A stretch of DNA of 10,148 bases from Bacteroidales bacterium (GTDB lineage: Bacteria; Bacteroidota; Bacteroidia; Bacteroidales; VadinHA17). The translations under genes and the position numbers were made by a program. This document shows positions 7,842 through 10,148 of the stretch, piece by piece. The stretch spans positions 1-10,148 of the forward strand of contig JAFGXK010000003.1 in assembly GCA_016936695.1 (NCBI GenBank), given 5' to 3'. Under the pieces are notes generated by a model. The model did not search any database, was not told the DNA's origin, and saw nothing but the letters and a program-made list of their open reading frames with translations. The number at the start of each line of letters is the position of its first letter. The first letter of the stretch is position 1.

Positions 7842-9284
7842 TCAATCTGTTTTTACAACCCTCAGAGCGATATCGGTTGTATATAAGGGCGTGTTGAGCA
7901 TAACCCATCCGCCCTGATGACCGGCAATGGAATTCACCGTTTCTCCTCCGTTAATGGTGTTGACCCAGGTTGTCCGGAACGAACCGGCAGGAAGATTTAT
8001 CTCAATCAGACCGCTGGTACCCGGTGTCTCATTACCGTCGAAATAAAGCACCATGGATCCGTTATCATCTGCAAGTCCGTGAACCGAAATGTTTTCCTGA
8101 CCAATTACTCTCACCATGCCTTCAGGGATAGGCTTCATGTTAATAAAACCGACCTGTTTCATGAATCCGGCCAGTATCCCGAACTGATTGCGCAGGGCCC
8201 TGCCTCCTCCTCCGGGCTGACCTTCCTGAATTACAAAGGTGCCATCCTCGGTTTCGGCTGTAAATGAATAATCGAGGTGATTGAACAAGGCACCTCCGGC
8301 CATGATGAAATTCCACGCTTCCTTTCTGTAAGTTTCATCCTGAATGCCGTCAAAACCGGTTTCATTGTCACCCAATGGCATGTTCAGATGGTAATTCATG
8401 GCTACGGTCACAGGAGGAGCGGCATAATGAAAATTATAAACGGAGACACCCTCCCTGGGACGGGGAACCTTCTTTTTCAGGTTTGCCACATTGTTCGAAA
8501 TAAGGTGTTTCGGAACCATGTCCTTCTCTGCTTCAACAACAACCCGCGTCATGTGATCCTCCCACTGCCTCAGTGCCGTGGTATCACCGAAATAGGGCTC
8601 ATTGCAGACCTCATAATAGAGATTATCAAAATCGCCAAGTTCCTGTACTATCTTCCTGACCATCTTTTCCTGAAACTCAAGCAATGCGGGGTGCTTCAAT
8701 GAAAGAACCTCCTTCTGATCCTTCACCTTAATTATGCCGTTTATGTTGTTGGAATAGTACAATGGAGATAACTTCCACTGAAGCGTGTCGTAAAAATTGG
8801 AAAACAGGTCGAGTTCAACCACAATCCCTCTCCTGCCGGCCTCTGCAACAAAATCCCTGAGCCTTTCGAAATACCCGGTATCCCAACTGTCAAGATCAAA
8901 CTTATTGCCACCCACTGCATAACCCGGATCTGAACTCCGTGCCCAGGGACAGATGAACCTTCCGGAATCGGGAGCAAGGGTATTGGCGCGTATCCCGAAT
9001 GCTCCTTTCGGCTCCACATAAATACCCGAAAATGTGCGGGTTATATTCATCCCGCATGCGGCAAGCTCATCGAAGTATTTTATGTAGTCAAAATCAAGGT
9101 TCATCACAGCACCGTAGTGCTCGGTTGATCCGATCAGCAGGGTTGGTTCCCCTCTGAACAGGAAATAATGGGGATTATCGGGATGAAGTGCAAGAAACTC
9201 TTTCGGCTGAGAAGAAGAGCCGCAGGAAGAAACCAGCAGAGCAAGAACAAGCCAGCCTGTAAGTTTTACTACTTTCAGATTCAT
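7842..9284 (-). CDS. Lipoprotein, clan GH-A-like TIM-barrel glycoside hydrolase, family uncertain
   Basis: This 480-residue protein has a lipoprotein signal with lipobox VSSC (Cys21), so it is anchored in a membrane and may face the periplasm or cell surface. The catalytic region opens with FLFRGEPTLLIGSTEHYG (41-58), then FDYIKYFDELAACGMNITRTF (65-85). YYEVCNEPYFGD (223-234) carries the Asn-Glu-Pro of clan GH-A, with Glu229 as likely acid/base. FHYAAPP (285-291) and GDNETGFDG (305-313) follow, with Glu308 the best nucleophile candidate. EAWNFIMAGGALFNHLDYSF (322-341) is also shared with cellulase-like proteins of Bacteroidetes. A C-terminal beta-sandwich (about 385-480) ends in LNTPLYTTDIALRVV. 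This resembles GH5-like or DUF4038-type proteins, but I cannot assign a CAZy family or substrate. It sits between the oxidoreductase (59 bases upstream) and the GH3 gene (42 bases downstream), probably in one transcript. The ATG at 9284-9282 begins a good signal peptide. Confidence 0.75.
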   Translation of the reverse strand: MNLKVVKLTGWLVLALLVSSCGSSSQPKEFLALHPDNPHYFLFRGEPTLLIGSTEHYGAVMNLDFDYIKYFDELAACGMNITRTFSGIYVEPKGAFGIRANTLAPDSGRFICPWARSSDPGYAVGGNKFDLDSWDTGYFERLRDFVAEAGRRGIVVELDLFSNFYDTLQWKLSPLYYSNNINGIIKVKDQKEVLSLKHPALLEFQEKMVRKIVQELGDFDNLYYEVCNEPYFGDTTALRQWEDHMTRVVVEAEKDMVPKHLISNNVANLKKKVPRPREGVSVYNFHYAAPPVTVAMNYHLNMPLGDNETGFDGIQDETYRKEAWNFIMAGGALFNHLDYSFTAETEDGTFVIQEGQPGGGGRALRNQFGILAGFMKQVGFINMKPIPEGMVRVIGQENISVHGLADDNGSMVLYFDGNETPGTSGLIEINLPAGSFRTTWVNTINGGETVNSIAGHQGGWVMLNTPLYTTDIALRVVKTD

Positions 9285-9343
9285 AAGTTTATGAACTATA
9301 TTGTAATTTCATCATATCGCCGGCCAAAGCCGCATCGACCTGC

Positions 9344-10148
9344 CTAAACCGTCGGCAATTTCCACGGATCCCTGTAAGACGGAACCAGATAGTCGTTCGC
9401 CTCAACATCGTTAGTAAACCTGGTCCCATCCCACACAAGCTTCTTGCCTGTACGATAGGCTATGTTGCCCAGTGCGGAGAATTTAGCTATGTGAGCACCG
9501 ATTTCAATGCTGGCATTGGTCTTCGGATTCCGGCTGGCAATACACTCGAGATGGTTCTTTACGTGATTTTTCAGTCCGGCTCCCGTGCCTCTGGTCAGGG
9601 GAACTGCTTCCATCCTCAATATACCGTTAACCTTTTCGGGAATCACTTCCCATCCCGATCTGTCGACAACGAGAGTCCCGTTCTCTCCGACAAATCCAAG
9701 TCCGTGATTTCTGCCGTATGCACCGTCATCAATTCCAATCGCATGATCCCACAGAACGTTGAAACCGTCAAACTCATAGATGGCCTGAAGGCTGTCGGGT
9801 GTTTCACATGCATCATCGGGGTATCCGAATTTGCCGCCCATGGCCATTATCGATTTAGGCGCCGTGACATTCATGGCAAATAGGGCATAGTCGAGAAGAT
9901 GAACGCCCCAGTCGGTCATGAGTCCGCCTGCATAATCCCAGAACCATCTGAAAGTAAAATGGAAGCGGTTCCTGTTGAAAGGTCTTGACGGTGCAGGACC
10001 GAGCCACATGTTATAGTCAACCCCGGCTGGTACAGGTTCATCAGCCAGAACCGGAATGGAAGGACACCATCCCTGGTATGAAAACACTCTTACCAGCCTT
10101 ATCTTCCCAAGAACTCCTGAGTTAAAGAAATCAACTGCCTCCTGCCAG
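9344..10148 (-). CDS. Gfo/Idh/MocA-family oxidoreductase, C-terminal 267 residues, cut by the right edge
   Basis: The frame is open from the stop at 9344-9346 to the right edge, about 267 residues. The GTG codon at 10087-10085 is internal, because conserved sequence (WQEAVDFFNSGVLGKIRLVR) continues upstream of it to base 10147. The missing 5' part should hold the Rossmann NAD(P)-binding domain and the EKP motif. What is visible is the substrate domain: EPVPAGVDYNMWLGPAPSRPF, RFHFTFRWFWDYAGGLMTDWGVHLLDYALFAMN with the conserved Asp-Trp-Gly-x-His-x-x-Asp, and NHLECIASRNPKTNASIEIG near the end. The C-terminus ends DYLVPSYRDPWKLPTV. Members oxidise or reduce sugars or sugar derivatives with NAD(P). 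Many Bacteroidetes forms with this C-terminal domain carry Tat or lipoprotein signals, but that end is not visible here. A GH109-type hydrolase is possible but not supported. It is likely the upstream gene of the glycosidase operon. Confidence 0.85.
   Translation of the reverse strand, partial: WQEAVDFFNSGVLGKIRLVRVFSYQGWCPSIPVLADEPVPAGVDYNMWLGPAPSRPFNRNRFHFTFRWFWDYAGGLMTDWGVHLLDYALFAMNVTAPKSIMAMGGKFGYPDDACETPDSLQAIYEFDGFNVLWDHAIGIDDGAYGRNHGLGFVGENGTLVVDRSGWEVIPEKVNGILRMEAVPLTRGTGAGLKNHVKNHLECIASRNPKTNASIEIGAHIAKFSALGNIAYRTGKKLVWDGTRFTNDVEANDYLVPSYRDPWKLPTV

Noticed and set aside
8277..8702. Plus-strand open frame of 141 codons opposite the lipoprotein hydrolase
   Set aside because: It is antisense to a region encoding the NEP motif and has no domain signature of its own.
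9285..9343. Possible promoter before the lipoprotein hydrolase (TTTG then TATAGTTC on the minus strand)
   Set aside because: The spacing of 24 bases is too long and the second box matches TAnnTTTG poorly; read-through from the oxidoreductase is simpler.
9491..9883. Plus-strand open frame of 130 codons opposite the oxidoreductase
   Set aside because: It overlaps the conserved Gfo/Idh/MocA C-terminal domain on the other strand and shows no motif.
10085..10087. GTG as the start of the oxidoreductase
   Set aside because: Family-like sequence continues in frame upstream to the window edge, so the true start lies outside the window.
1..10148. CRISPR arrays, tRNA genes, IS elements, SusC/SusD genes or phage genes
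   Set aside because: No regularly spaced repeats, tRNA-like folds, transposase motifs or SusC/D-type sequences were seen; almost all bases belong to six large genes.

Overview
The window looks like a chromosomal piece of a Bacteroidetes bacterium, probably an anaerobic polysaccharide degrader of the Bacteroidales/Marinilabiliales kind. The evidence is genes without clear Shine-Dalgarno sites but with A/T-rich leaders, a match to the Bacteroidetes -7 promoter element (TAnnTTTG) upstream of the permease, three exported glycosidases, an anaerobic sulfatase-maturase-type radical SAM enzyme, and a Gfo/Idh/MocA oxidoreductase of a type common in these genomes. This is inferred from sequence character, not from a database match.

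Layout. (1) Positions 1-3564, minus strand: a tight three-gene set read right to left. It runs from an APC-family amino acid permease, to an RsmF-type rRNA m5C methyltransferase, to a radical SAM anaerobic sulfatase maturase whose C-terminal part lies beyond the left edge. Both junctions have a 4-base gap. (2) Positions 3565-3682: a 118-base divergent intergenic region with the permease -7 box and a 17-bp imperfect palindrome. (3) Positions 3683-5035, plus strand: a secreted GH27 alpha-galactosidase-type enzyme with an unusual Gly/Pro/Ala/Met-rich insert in its C-terminal domain. (4) Positions 5036-5141: a convergent intergenic region with a strong bidirectional terminator. (5) Positions 5142-10148, minus strand: a likely operon read right to left. 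It starts with a Gfo/Idh/MocA oxidoreductase (5' end beyond the right edge), then a lipoprotein with a clan GH-A-like (beta/alpha)8 hydrolase signature, then a secreted GH3 beta-glycosidase with a PA14 insert.

How it fits together. The right half and the GH27 gene form a small carbohydrate-degradation locus. An alpha-galactosidase removes side chains, a GH3 beta-xylosidase/glucosidase-type enzyme and a surface or periplasmic lipoprotein hydrolase cut other linkages, and a sugar oxidoreductase may act on the released sugars or on glycosides. No SusC/SusD pair, sulfatase or regulator lies in the window, so this is at most part of a polysaccharide utilization locus. The maturase suggests that sulfatases, and so perhaps sulfated glycans, matter elsewhere in the genome. 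No tRNA, rRNA, CRISPR array, IS element or phage gene was seen, and no stretch longer than about 120 bases lacks a gene.
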